Source of the DNA: an uncultured Oxalicibacterium sp. | Lineage (GTDB): Bacteria; Pseudomonadota; Gammaproteobacteria; Burkholderiales; Burkholderiaceae_D | DNA: 64,000 bases | Direction of reading: 5' to 3' | NCBI RefSeq assembly: GCF_913776015.1 | Contig: NZ_CAJYMD010000041.1 | Span: 62,001-126,000, forward strand | Shown here: piece by piece, positions 1-8,476 of the stretch | Layout of the letters: each line of letters starts with the position of its first letter | How positions within the stretch are numbered: position 1 is the stretch's first letter | The notes under the pieces: model-generated | What the model was told of the DNA's origin: nothing | Seen by the model: only the letters and a program-made list of their open reading frames with translations | Database searches by the model: none | Translations under genes and position numbers: made by a program

Positions 1-242
1 CGCCCCTCAACGTAGACCGACGAACCTTTCTTCAGATACTGTCCGGCGATCTCGGCCAGCTTGCGGTAGAAGGTTATACGGTGCCATTCGGTGAGCTCCT
101 TCTTCTCGCCAGTGTTCTTATCTTTCCAGCTTTCGGAGGTTGCCACGGCGATATTGGTGACGGCATCGCCATTGGGCATATAGCGCGTTTCGGGATCGCG
201 ACCGAGGTTACCGACGATGATGACTTTATTGACTGACGCCAT
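1..242 (-). CDS. ssb: Single-stranded DNA-binding protein SSB, N-terminal part (runs off the window)
   Basis: The first about 80 residues of a bacterial SSB are visible; the rest lies beyond base 1. The protein starts [18 protein letters not shown], the classic opening of the SSB OB-fold, followed by [12 protein letters not shown] and the [21 protein letters not shown] segment typical of the second half of the fold. SSB coats single-stranded DNA during replication, recombination and repair and recruits partners through a C-terminal tail that cannot be seen here. The ATG at 242 is only 13 bases downstream of the stop of the MFS gene, so the two may be co-transcribed. ssb close to uvrA is a common proteobacterial arrangement. 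Identification is secure. Confidence 0.95.
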   Translation of the reverse strand, partial: MASVNKVIIVGNLGRDPETRYMPNGDAVTNIAVATSESWKDKNTGEKKELTEWHRITFYRKLAEIAGQYLKKGSSVYVEG

Positions 243-255
243 TCAATTTCTCCGA

Positions 256-1503
256 TTAGGCGACGGTGGCAGGAGCCGGATGCCGTCGCGACAGGTTTTT
301 CATATTGGCCGCAATTATAAGCCAGCCAAGGCACAAGGCCCCACCCATGATGAACACGGACGAGGGCCCCGCGTACTGCACCAGCATCCCGCCCGCGGCA
401 CCGCCGCAGAACAGGCCCAGCGATTGCAGCGTGTTGTAAATGCCTAGCGCCGCCCCCTTGCTGGCTGGCGGCGCGATGCGCGATACCAGCGAAGGCTGGC
501 TCGCCTCCAGAAGATTGAAGGCGACAAAGAAGGCCAGCAACAGGCCCAACGGCAGCAGCCAACTAACTTGTGTTTGCCGCAGCAAATGCCACATGCCGAA
601 CTGCACCAGCAACAGCAACACGATCGCCGCCAGAAAAACGTGCTTGGATTTACCGTGCCGCTCGGCTGCCAGCAATGGCGGCAACATCAGCACAAAAGAC
701 GCAAGCACAACAGGCAGATAGATTTGCCAGTGCTGCGCCAGCGGCAACTGCAGAAAGCGGATCAAGGCTGATGGCATGACGACGAACATCGCCATCTGCA
801 TCAGATGCAAGGCGAACACGCCGTAGTTCAGGCGCATCAATTCGACGTTGAATAGAATGTCGCGAAACCCCGCCCTTGTTCCCGGTAGTGGCGGCGCAGG
901 CGGTACGACGCGCAGCACGACCACGATCGCCAGCAACGCCAGTAGGCCCGTCAGTGCAAAAATCCCCGACATGCCGATGGCGCGATACAGCAAAGGCGAA
1001 GCGACCAAGGATGTCGCAAACGATATTCCGATTGAGGCCCCCACCATTGCCATCGCCTTGGTGCGCTGTTCTTCACGCGTGGTGTCGGCAATCAATGCGG
1101 TCACGGCTGCAGAAATCGCACCGGCACCTTGCAAGGCGCGCCCGATGATGACCCACAACATGCTGTCGGCAGCCGCAGCGACAAAGGAACCGGCCGCGAA
1201 CAGGATCAGACCAATCACGATCACGCGCTTGCGCCCGTAACGATCGGAGGCAATTCCAAAAGGAATCTGGCCGAACGACTGCGTCAATCCATAGATGCCC
1301 AGCGCCAGTCCGACCAGCACGGCATTGTCACCGCCCGGCATGGTTTTCGCATGGACGGCAAACACCGGCAAGATCAGGAACAACCCGAGCATGCGCAGCG
1401 CAAAGATGCCGGCCAGCGAAAGGCAGGAACGGCGTTCTTCGGAAGTCATGCTGGTGGAAGCAGAAGGGATTGTCATCAAGGCGGACTGGGGAAGTGGTCG
1501 CAT
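256..1503 (-). CDS. Major facilitator superfamily transporter, YajR-like
   Basis: A 12-helix MFS permease of about 415 residues. Motif A (GIASDRYGRK) lies between helices 2 and 3, and GRALQGAGAI and DTTREEQRTKAMAM closely resemble the E. coli YajR transporter, so a YajR-like drug/proton antiporter is the best guess; the substrate is unknown. YajR carries an extra C-terminal ferredoxin-like YAM domain. This protein stops about 15 residues after the last helix and lacks it. The start is uncertain: ATGs at 1503, 1476 and 1449 are in frame, none has a good ribosome-binding site, and the family N-terminus best matches the one at 1449 (MTSEERR). It sits between ssb and divergent uvrA. Confidence 0.85.
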   Translation of the reverse strand: MRPLPQSALMTIPSASTSMTSEERRSCLSLAGIFALRMLGLFLILPVFAVHAKTMPGGDNAVLVGLALGIYGLTQSFGQIPFGIASDRYGRKRVIVIGLILFAAGSFVAAAADSMLWVIIGRALQGAGAISAAVTALIADTTREEQRTKAMAMVGASIGISFATSLVASPLLYRAIGMSGIFALTGLLALLAIVVVLRVVPPAPPLPGTRAGFRDILFNVELMRLNYGVFALHLMQMAMFVVMPSALIRFLQLPLAQHWQIYLPVVLASFVLMLPPLLAAERHGKSKHVFLAAIVLLLLVQFGMWHLLRQTQVSWLLPLGLLLAFFVAFNLLEASQPSLVSRIAPPASKGAALGIYNTLQSLGLFCGGAAGGMLVQYAGPSSVFIMGGALCLGWLIIAANMKNLSRRHPAPATVA

Positions 1504-1571
1504 TAACAATGACGCGTCAACCCGGCAAAAACCTTTGTCATCCGGCTTTTACGGGTGTCTTTAAAACCCGC

Positions 1572-1577
1572 TATAGT
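1572..1577 (+). promoter_or_regulatory. Possible -10 element for uvrA
   Basis: TATAGT lies about 80 bases upstream of the uvrA start in the divergent gap with the MFS gene. No convincing -35 at 16-18 bp and no CTGT-N8-ACAG LexA-type site was found by eye, so SOS control of uvrA is not supported from sequence alone. Confidence 0.3.
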
Positions 1578-1656
1578 ATCAGGTTGACCCGTTTCTACCG
1601 GCTGCCCTTCTTCATAAAAGAGCGGTGGCGCCGAACCAGCCAGAACGAAAGAGTGA

Positions 1657-4506
1657 ATGGAAGAAATTCGCATCCGTGGTGCGCGCACGCACAACCTCAA
1701 GAACATCAATCTTGATCTCCCGCGCAACAAGCTGATCGTGATCACCGGCCTGTCCGGTTCCGGCAAGTCGTCGCTCGCGTTCGACACCTTGTATGCCGAA
1801 GGCCAGCGTCGCTACGTCGAATCGCTGTCGGCCTATGCGCGCCAGTTCCTGCAATTGATGGAAAAGCCCGATGTCGATCTGATCGAAGGTCTGTCGCCGG
1901 CGATTTCCATCGAGCAGAAGGCGACGTCGCACAATCCTCGCTCGACAGTCGGCACGGTCACCGAAATTCACGATTACCTGCGCCTGCTGTATGCGCGCGT
2001 GGGCACACCCTACTGCCCCGACCATCCAGAGAATCCGCTGGCGGCGCAATCGGTCTCGCAAATGGTCGATGCCGTGCTGGCGATGCCGGAAGACACCAAG
2101 CTGATGATCCTGGCGCCCGTGGTCGCCAATCGCAAGGGTGAGCATCTCGATCTGTTCGAGCAGATGCAGGCACAAGGCTTCGTACGCTTTCGCGTGCAGA
2201 GCGGGACTGGCAACGCCCATATCTACGATGTGGATGCGCTGCCCAAACTGAAGAAGGCCGAAAAGCACACCATCGATGTCGTCATCGACCGCGTCAAGGT
2301 CAAGGCCGATATCAAGCAGCGGCTGGCTGAAAGTTTCGAGACCGCATTGCGTCTGGCCGAAGGCCGTGCGCTGGCCGTTGAGATGGATAGCGGTGCAGAG
2401 CACCTGTTCTCCAACAAGTTCGCCTGCCCGGTATGCGGTTACGCATTGCAGGAGCTGGAACCGCGCCTGTTCTCGTTCAACAACCCGATGGGCGCCTGCC
2501 CGGAATGCGACGGCCTCGGCCATATCGAATTCTTTGATCCGAAACGTATCGTCGCCTTCCCCAACCTGTCACTGGCCAGCGGTGCGGTCAAAGGCTGGGA
2601 TCGACGCAACCAGTTCTACTTCCAGATGCTGACGGCGATTGCCGACTTTTACGCATTCGATCTCGACCTACCGTTCGAGCAACTGCCGGAAAAGGCGCAG
2701 GAAGTCGTGCTCTACGGCTCGGGCAAGCAAAAGCTGCCGTTCAGCTATATCAATGAAAAGGGCCGCGCCGTCGTGCGTGAACATGAATTCGAAGGCGTGG
2801 TACACAACCTGCAGCGCCGCTATCGCGAAACCGATTCGATGGCGGTCAAGGAAGAACTCGCCAAATTCATCAACGAGAAAGAATGCCCGAGCTGCCACGG
2901 CGCGCGCCTGCGCGTGGAAGCACGCAACGTCAAGGTCGGTAGCGGCAAGCAACAACGCGCGATCTACGAAGTGGCCGCCACGCCGCTGCGAGACACGCTA
3001 GAATTTTTCCAGAAGCTGAAGTTGACCGGTGCGAAAAAGGAAATTGCCGACCGCATCATCAAGGAAATTGTTTCGCGTCTGACCTTCCTCAATAACGTCG
3101 GCCTCGATTACCTCTCACTGGAACGCAGTGCCGATACGCTGTCGGGTGGCGAGGCACAACGCATTCGTCTCGCTTCACAGATCGGTTCCGGCCTGACCGG
3201 CGTCATGTACGTGCTTGATGAACCTTCGATCGGCCTGCACCAGCGCGATAACGACCGACTGATCGCCACGCTGCAGCACCTGCGCGACATCGGCAACAGC
3301 GTGCTGGTGGTCGAACACGATGAAGATGCGATCCGCTGCGCCGACTACGTGGTGGATATGGGCATCGGCGCCGGTGTGCATGGCGGCGAAGTGATCGCCG
3401 AAGGCACGCTGCAAGACATCCTCAAGAACAAGAAGTCGCTGACCGCGCAATATCTGAACGGCACGCTCGCCATCGACGTGCCGAAGAAGCGCACTGCACC
3501 CAATCCGAAAAAACAACTCGCCATCACGGGCGCACGCGGCAACAACCTCAAGAACGTCACGCTTGAACTACCGGTCGGTTTGCTGACGTGCGTGACGGGC
3601 GTTTCGGGTTCGGGCAAGTCCACACTCGTCAACGACACGCTGTATCTGGCGGCGGCGCGCCATCTGTATGGCTCACAAGCCGAACCGGCTGCGCACGAAT
3701 CGATCAGCGGGCTAGAACATTTCGACAAGGTGATTTCGGTCGATCAGGCACCAATCGGTCGTACGCCACGCTCCAACCCCGCCACCTACACCGGCCTGTT
3801 CACGCCGATCCGCGATCTGTTCGCCACCGTGCCTGCCGCCAAGGAACGCGGCTATTCAGCCGGACGTTTTTCGTTCAACGTCAAGGGCGGTCGCTGCGAA
3901 GCTTGCCAGGGCGATGGCGTGATCAAGGTCGAGATGCACTTCCTGCCGGACGTCTACGTGCCATGCGACGTCTGCCACGGCAAACGCTACAACCGCGAAA
4001 CACTGGAAGTCGAGTACAAGGGCAAGAACATCACCGAAATCCTCGACATGACGGTAGAAGATGCGCATACATTCTTCGAGCCGGTCCCCGTTATCGCCCG
4101 CAAACTGCAAACCCTGCTCGATGTCGGCCTCGGCTACATTCGACTCGGCCAAAGCGCGACGACGTTATCGGGTGGTGAAGCGCAGCGCGTCAAACTCTCG
4201 CTTGAACTGTCGAAGCGGGATACGGGCCGCACGCTGTACATTCTCGATGAACCGACCACCGGCCTGCACTTCCACGATATCGCCCTGCTGCTCAAGGTGA
4301 TCCATCGCCTGCGCGATCAGGGCAACACCGTCGTCATCATCGAACACAACCTCGATGTGATCAAAACGGCAGACTGGCTGATCGACATGGGACCGGAAGG
4401 CGGCGCTGGCGGCGGCCAGGTAATTGGTGCCGGCACGCCGGAAGATTTGGCGAAGAACGAGAAGAGTTTTACCGGGAAATATCTCGGACCGTTGCTCAAG
4501 AAATAG
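1657..4506 (+). CDS. uvrA: Excinuclease ABC subunit A
   Basis: UvrA is the damage-recognition ATPase of nucleotide excision repair; a UvrA dimer with UvrB scans DNA and loads UvrB at lesions. The 949 residues match the usual length. Two ABC ATPase halves are visible: Walker [10 protein letters not shown] near residue 31 and GVSGSGKST near 648, each with an LSGGEAQR signature (about 494 and 838) and a LDEPS/LDEPT Walker B. Zinc-binding cysteine pairs occur near residue 257 (CPVC, then CPEC) and near 747 (CEAC, then CDVC in the long insertion). The start [16 protein letters not shown] is the family N-terminus. It ends at a strong bidirectional terminator. There are no unusual residues. Confidence 0.98.
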   Translation: MEEIRIRGARTHNLKNINLDLPRNKLIVITGLSGSGKSSLAFDTLYAEGQRRYVESLSAYARQFLQLMEKPDVDLIEGLSPAISIEQKATSHNPRSTVGTVTEIHDYLRLLYARVGTPYCPDHPENPLAAQSVSQMVDAVLAMPEDTKLMILAPVVANRKGEHLDLFEQMQAQGFVRFRVQSGTGNAHIYDVDALPKLKKAEKHTIDVVIDRVKVKADIKQRLAESFETALRLAEGRALAVEMDSGAEHLFSNKFACPVCGYALQELEPRLFSFNNPMGACPECDGLGHIEFFDPKRIVAFPNLSLASGAVKGWDRRNQFYFQMLTAIADFYAFDLDLPFEQLPEKAQEVVLYGSGKQKLPFSYINEKGRAVVREHEFEGVVHNLQRRYRETDSMAVKEELAKFINEKECPSCHGARLRVEARNVKVGSGKQQRAIYEVAATPLRDTLEFFQKLKLTGAKKEIADRIIKEIVSRLTFLNNVGLDYLSLERSADTLSGGEAQRIRLASQIGSGLTGVMYVLDEPSIGLHQRDNDRLIATLQHLRDIGNSVLVVEHDEDAIRCADYVVDMGIGAGVHGGEVIAEGTLQDILKNKKSLTAQYLNGTLAIDVPKKRTAPNPKKQLAITGARGNNLKNVTLELPVGLLTCVTGVSGSGKSTLVNDTLYLAAARHLYGSQAEPAAHESISGLEHFDKVISVDQAPIGRTPRSNPATYTGLFTPIRDLFATVPAAKERGYSAGRFSFNVKGGRCEACQGDGVIKVEMHFLPDVYVPCDVCHGKRYNRETLEVEYKGKNITEILDMTVEDAHTFFEPVPVIARKLQTLLDVGLGYIRLGQSATTLSGGEAQRVKLSLELSKRDTGRTLYILDEPTTGLHFHDIALLLKVIHRLRDQGNTVVIIEHNLDVIKTADWLIDMGPEGGAGGGQVIGAGTPEDLAKNEKSFTGKYLGPLLKK

Positions 4507-4520
4507 ATGCATCGTCAAAT

Positions 4521-4550
4521 AAAAAAGCGCGCCTTGTGTGCGCTTTTTTA
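4521..4550. terminator. Bidirectional intrinsic terminator between uvrA and the AEC permease
   Basis: A-run, a GCGC-containing stem with a 9-base loop, then a run of six T: an inverted repeat AAAAAAGCGC / GCGCTTTTTT. It lies 15 bases after the uvrA stop and downstream of the convergent permease gene, so it can serve both. Confidence 0.85.
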
Positions 4551-4586
4551 TTGTCGGCTTTTATTGTTAATTGATTGTCGACAGCG

Positions 4587-5504
4587 TCAAGTTGGCAACC
4601 CCATCCACAAACCAAGCGGCACGAACAGCAGCGCCGCCAGATTGCCGAGCAAGACGATGGAGGCGACCTTGTCCGGCTCTTGCTTGTACTGTTCGGCCAT
4701 CATGAAACAGAACACGGCCGGCGGCAGTGCCGCAAACAGATACATCTGCCCGCGCTGATCGGCCGTCAAACCGAATATCTGATCGAGCAGCCACGCAATC
4801 GCCAGGCCCGCCAGAGGACAAACCGCTGCGCCAACCAAGCCAATGTGCCAGCTCTTCAGACTGACATCCAGCATGCGCACGCCAAGAGCAAACAGCATCA
4901 AGGGAATGCAGGCATCGCCCAGCATTTTCATCGCCAGGAACAAGGGCTGCGGCACAGCCACGCGGCAGAGTGCAAACAGCATGCCGACGATCATCGCGAT
5001 CATCATCGGATTGGCGAGAAACTTCCAGCGCGAGACATGCGTGCCGCTGGATGCGCGGCCACTTTCCAGAATCTTGATACCTACCGAAAAATAGATGAAG
5101 TTGCAGGCCATGAAGAGCGCGACGGCGGCGCCCAGGCCGCTGGCACCGAAGGCCAGCATCGCCAGCGGCAGCCCCATGTTACCGCAATTGTTGTACATCA
5201 TCGGCGGTACGAAGGTGCGCACGTCATAGCCGAACAGTCGCGCCACCGGCCATGCCAGCAAGCCCGACCCCAGCGACATCAGCACGCCGGCAAGGATCAG
5301 CGTGCCGTTGTGCGCGAGATCGAAATCCTTCGCGGCCAGTGCGGTGAAGACCAGCAAGGGACACAGCACATCCATGCTGACGCGATTGACTGCCAGCATG
5401 TCGGAACGCACACCCTCACCCCGCAAACGGCCATAGCCATAACCCAGTGCGATGATGACGAAAACCGGCAGGATGATGCCGAGTATGCGTTCAAAAAGGT
5501 CCAT
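4587..5504 (-). CDS. AEC-family (auxin efflux carrier type) permease
   Basis: About 305 residues with around ten hydrophobic helices. The opening MDLFERILGIILPVFVIIALGY and the pattern of paired five-helix halves (NCGNMGLPLA in the first half, LPPAVFCFMMAEQY near the C-terminus) fit the AEC/MleP transporter family. Bacterial members export or exchange malate, malonate or other small carboxylates; the substrate here cannot be told. The ATG at 5504 is preferred over an upstream GTG because AAGGA sits five bases before it. It stands alone between uvrA and the lipoprotein hydrolase, both separated by short gaps. Confidence 0.85.
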   Translation of the reverse strand: MDLFERILGIILPVFVIIALGYGYGRLRGEGVRSDMLAVNRVSMDVLCPLLVFTALAAKDFDLAHNGTLILAGVLMSLGSGLLAWPVARLFGYDVRTFVPPMMYNNCGNMGLPLAMLAFGASGLGAAVALFMACNFIYFSVGIKILESGRASSGTHVSRWKFLANPMMIAMIVGMLFALCRVAVPQPLFLAMKMLGDACIPLMLFALGVRMLDVSLKSWHIGLVGAAVCPLAGLAIAWLLDQIFGLTADQRGQMYLFAALPPAVFCFMMAEQYKQEPDKVASIVLLGNLAALLFVPLGLWMGLPT

Positions 5505-5578
5505 TCCGATCCTTGCGACATGAAAATTGCCGGGAACGAATGCCGTCCCGGCAACTGCATGCACAGCTTACTGCATCT

Positions 5579-6466
5579 TTATTTTTTCAGCGGTATGGTT
5601 TGCCGGCCACCATCGGTCTTGACGAACTGTTCGACCTCGTGGAGCACCGGCGCCAACTGACGGAAGGGCCACGCCATGCTGACCACGATCGTGGCGTGGC
5701 TGGTATTGTTGAAATACAGCTCCCTGACCGGCACGCCGACATCGCGCAACTTCTTCGCCAATCCGCCAGTGTTGCGCTTGGGATCGACCAGATCATCCTT
5801 GTTCGAGGCCAGAAGCAAAGCGGGTGGCGCACCTGCGGTCACATGATTGATCGGCTGTGAGTCGGGCGGGCTGTTGGGATGCAAGAACACTGGTTTGACG
5901 TCGGGATTTTCAATCGGCAGAAAATCGTAAGGCCCAGCCAATCCGATCCAGCCGCGCAGTACGCCGGGCGACAGTGACATCTTGTTCAGCCAGCGCTTAT
6001 CGAGCGCCACCATCGCCGCGTTGTAGGCACCGGCGCTGTGCCCCATTACAAATACATGCTTAGGATCGCCGCCGATGTTTTTGGCTTGCCTGACAGTCCA
6101 GGCGACCGCACTGGCGCCGTCCTCGACAAACGCCGGATAGCGCACTTGCGGATAAACGCGATAGTCGGCGACTACGGCAATGATGCCGCGAGCCGCCAAC
6201 GCCTCACCGACAAAAGCGTAATCATGCCGATCGCCCTGATTCCAGCTACCGCCATAAAAGAAAACAACGATCGGGGCCGGGCCTTGCAAATCACGCGGTA
6301 TATAGACATCCAGTTTCTGGCGCGGATCGTCACCGAATGGCACATCCGCTTTCTTGGTATAGGTCGCTGAGGTCGTGATGGCATTAATTGCCTTGAGCGG
6401 CGCGCAGGCAGCAAGTCCGCCCAGCACCAGCAAGGCGGCCAACAAGGTAAGGAAAAGTCGGGTCAT
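5579..6466 (-). CDS. Lipoprotein alpha/beta hydrolase (BD-FAE/esterase-like)
   Basis: About 295 residues. The N-terminus has a signal peptide ending in a lipobox (LGGLAAC, Cys at residue 21), so the mature protein is probably a lipoprotein of the outer membrane or periplasm. The alpha/beta hydrolase core follows, with a nucleophile elbow GHSAGAYN, an acid region NKDDLVDP and a catalytic His in NTSHATI near the C-terminus. The HGG oxyanion motif usual in this carboxylesterase group reads FYGGSW, with Tyr in place of His. The substrate is unknown. An in-frame TTG at 6487 is a possible longer start; ATG 6466 gives the more normal signal peptide. It lies just downstream of the glycosyltransferase gene and may belong to the same transcript. 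Confidence 0.8.
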   Translation of the reverse strand: MTRLFLTLLAALLVLGGLAACAPLKAINAITTSATYTKKADVPFGDDPRQKLDVYIPRDLQGPAPIVVFFYGGSWNQGDRHDYAFVGEALAARGIIAVVADYRVYPQVRYPAFVEDGASAVAWTVRQAKNIGGDPKHVFVMGHSAGAYNAAMVALDKRWLNKMSLSPGVLRGWIGLAGPYDFLPIENPDVKPVFLHPNSPPDSQPINHVTAGAPPALLLASNKDDLVDPKRNTGGLAKKLRDVGVPVRELYFNNTSHATIVVSMAWPFRQLAPVLHEVEQFVKTDGGRQTIPLKK

Positions 6467-6521
6467 TGCAGGGCGCCTTTCAAGCAAGCATCCGTCGAAC
6501 GGATCCGGACGCCCTTGCTAA

Positions 6522-8048
6522 TCAGGGGCGTGGCAGCTCGTAACGCTCAAGGAACTGGCAGCCGTAGACCGGCAGGAACGACGGAATTCGATAATACCGT
6601 TGGGCAATCGTTTTCAGGATTCGTTCGCGATAGACGTCGTACTTGAAGCCCTCGCCATCCGCAAACCAGAATGGCACGCCATCGATTTCGAAGCGATGCA
6701 CGGTCACGCTGGAGAAGTAAGGTGTCAGCTCCGCCGCATCAATGGCACGACGATCAAAGATGCGGATATTCCGGCCTTCAAACATGCGGAAATCGACTAG
6801 CAGATCATCCTGGCGCGCATGAAACTTGCCGACTCCGAAAGTCGGAAAATATTCACCAGCGTGATAGGCGAGGATGGAGGACGGCGTAAAGGCGCGCCCC
6901 ATGATCAAGCCATCGGCTGGCAGATCCTTGCGCAAGGTGGCAACGATGGTATCGGTTTCGCGATGGAACACGATATCGTCATGCAAGGCATAGCCCTTCC
7001 ACATGGAAGTCGGTGCCGCCATCAGCGCCACCAGGAAAAGCAGTGGTGGCACGGAATACAAAGCCGTCCAGATCGCATAACGACGCAGATCGCCAGCACC
7101 GGCAATCGTCCCCAGAAACAGGAAGACAAACGGCATGAAACCCAACACCCAGTGCAGGCCGATCGACTTCTCCATCGACAGCAACAGGAACAAGGCGAAT
7201 GGCACCACAATCAGTGTCACGATCGCGCCATGCCGTACCAGCGCCGAACCCGAACTGACGATACGCCACAAGACCCATGGCGTGATCAGATAAATCATCA
7301 TCGCCACATATTCGGCAATCGTCGTCCACGACCACTCAACGTTCTCGTTGCGATTGATCAGATTGAACATCACATTGGTCCAGCAATTGTGTGCATTGAA
7401 TGCAATCGTGATCGCAAACAACGGTGCGGAGCAGGCAGCGATGATCAGCAAGTTGATCCAACCGCGACGCGAGCGGCAGAAATAAACGAAATAGGCAATC
7501 GCCAGCAAGCCGGCGAAATACTTGGACAGTAGCGCGCAACCCAGAAAAATACCGGCGGCGACAAACCACAGGCGGCGATTCGACAACACGCCACGCAAGA
7601 AACTGTAGCCGGACAGGAAAACGAAGAAGATCAGTGGTGTATCGGTCGTCACCAGATTCAGCAGCAGTGTGAACGGCAACAGCAGAAACAACGTGCCCAG
7701 CCACCATGCCGTACCTTCCTGGCGCGGCGCCATGCGACGCAGCAGATCGACCATGCCCAACGCAATCAGGCTCCAGAGCAACACGGTGAAAAAGCGGATC
7801 GAGAGCGGGCTCGGTGAAATGCTGTTCAGTACGTACAGCAACCAGCCCACCATCGGCGGATGATCGGAATAGCCCCAATCGGGATACACACCCCATTGAT
7901 AGAAAAAGGCTTCGTCACCCGTCATCGGGAAGCAGGCAGCCAGCCACATCTTGATGAGCAGGGTCACCGCGAAAACGCGGAAAAACACCTTGCGTGCATG
8001 TACGGGGTCGGCGTCGGCGTAGAGCGCGCGCGTCAAATCCAAATTCAT
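6522..8048 (-). CDS. GT39/ArnT-like membrane glycosyltransferase (polyprenyl-phosphate sugar dependent)
   Basis: 508 residues with about 11-12 hydrophobic helices in the first 370 residues and a soluble C-terminal part. After the first helix comes TGDEAFFYQWG, the acidic pair in the first periplasmic loop typical of GT-C enzymes such as ArnT and protein O-mannosyltransferases, then GYSDHPPMVGWL. These enzymes use a polyprenyl-phosphate sugar as donor on the periplasmic face to modify lipid A, LPS core or proteins. The start ATG has AAGGA upstream. It is last in a leftward operon after the UbiA-HAD and EamA genes, which fits a donor-synthesis, flip, transfer order. Acceptor and sugar are unknown. 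Confidence 0.85.
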   Translation of the reverse strand: MNLDLTRALYADADPVHARKVFFRVFAVTLLIKMWLAACFPMTGDEAFFYQWGVYPDWGYSDHPPMVGWLLYVLNSISPSPLSIRFFTVLLWSLIALGMVDLLRRMAPRQEGTAWWLGTLFLLLPFTLLLNLVTTDTPLIFFVFLSGYSFLRGVLSNRRLWFVAAGIFLGCALLSKYFAGLLAIAYFVYFCRSRRGWINLLIIAACSAPLFAITIAFNAHNCWTNVMFNLINRNENVEWSWTTIAEYVAMMIYLITPWVLWRIVSSGSALVRHGAIVTLIVVPFALFLLLSMEKSIGLHWVLGFMPFVFLFLGTIAGAGDLRRYAIWTALYSVPPLLFLVALMAAPTSMWKGYALHDDIVFHRETDTIVATLRKDLPADGLIMGRAFTPSSILAYHAGEYFPTFGVGKFHARQDDLLVDFRMFEGRNIRIFDRRAIDAAELTPYFSSVTVHRFEIDGVPFWFADGEGFKYDVYRERILKTIAQRYYRIPSFLPVYGCQFLERYELPRP

Positions 8049-8098
8049 TGATTTCCTTGAAAACTTTTTTACGACGAAACGCTTTATTGCAGATTTGG

Positions 8099-8476
8099 CT
8101 ACGTCTTTACGGCAAGAACGAGCACACCAACGACAATCAGTGTCACGCCCACTATTTTCGCCACGCTGATCGATTCACCGAGGAAGAAAATGCCTGCCAG
8201 TGTGGTCAGCACCACACCGAGCGAGACCAGCGGATACGCCATGCTGACTTCAAGCTTGCCCAGCACCAGCAACCACAAGCCCGCGCTGGCACCAAAGCAG
8301 AACATGCCGCCCCAGATCAGCGGACTGTAGAGTGCCGGCAAAACGACTGCCGGCAACCCTTGCGACATTGCCTGCTGCATCGTCGCGGTAGACATTCCCA
8401 TTTTCAGCAGCACCTGCGCTGCTGCCGTCAGACAAACGCAGAATAGGGCCAGGCCCAGCGCACCCAACTGGCTCAT
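8099..8476 (-). CDS. Four-helix EamA/SMR-type membrane protein (ArnE/ArnF-like candidate flippase)
   Basis: 125 residues, four hydrophobic helices, single EamA-like half: LGKLEVSMAYPLVSLGVVLT and FFLGESISVAKIVGV match the short EamA/SMR proteins such as ArnE and ArnF, which flip undecaprenyl-phosphate aminoarabinose. Its ATG overlaps the stop of the upstream UbiA gene in an ATGA, so translation is coupled. The partners suggest it moves a polyprenyl-phosphate sugar across the inner membrane, possibly as a homodimer because only one such gene is present (ArnE and ArnF form a pair). The role is inferred from family and context. Confidence 0.75.
   Translation of the reverse strand: MSQLGALGLALFCVCLTAAAQVLLKMGMSTATMQQAMSQGLPAVVLPALYSPLIWGGMFCFGASAGLWLLVLGKLEVSMAYPLVSLGVVLTTLAGIFFLGESISVAKIVGVTLIVVGVLVLAVKT

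Noticed and set aside
1504-1656. LexA/SOS box for uvrA
   Set aside because: No CTGT-N8-ACAG-like palindrome in the gap; absence by eye does not exclude a divergent operator.
4575-5660. A 361-codon plus-strand open frame opposite the AEC permease
   Set aside because: Gln/His/Arg-rich antisense of a membrane protein gene; the minus frame has the membrane helices.
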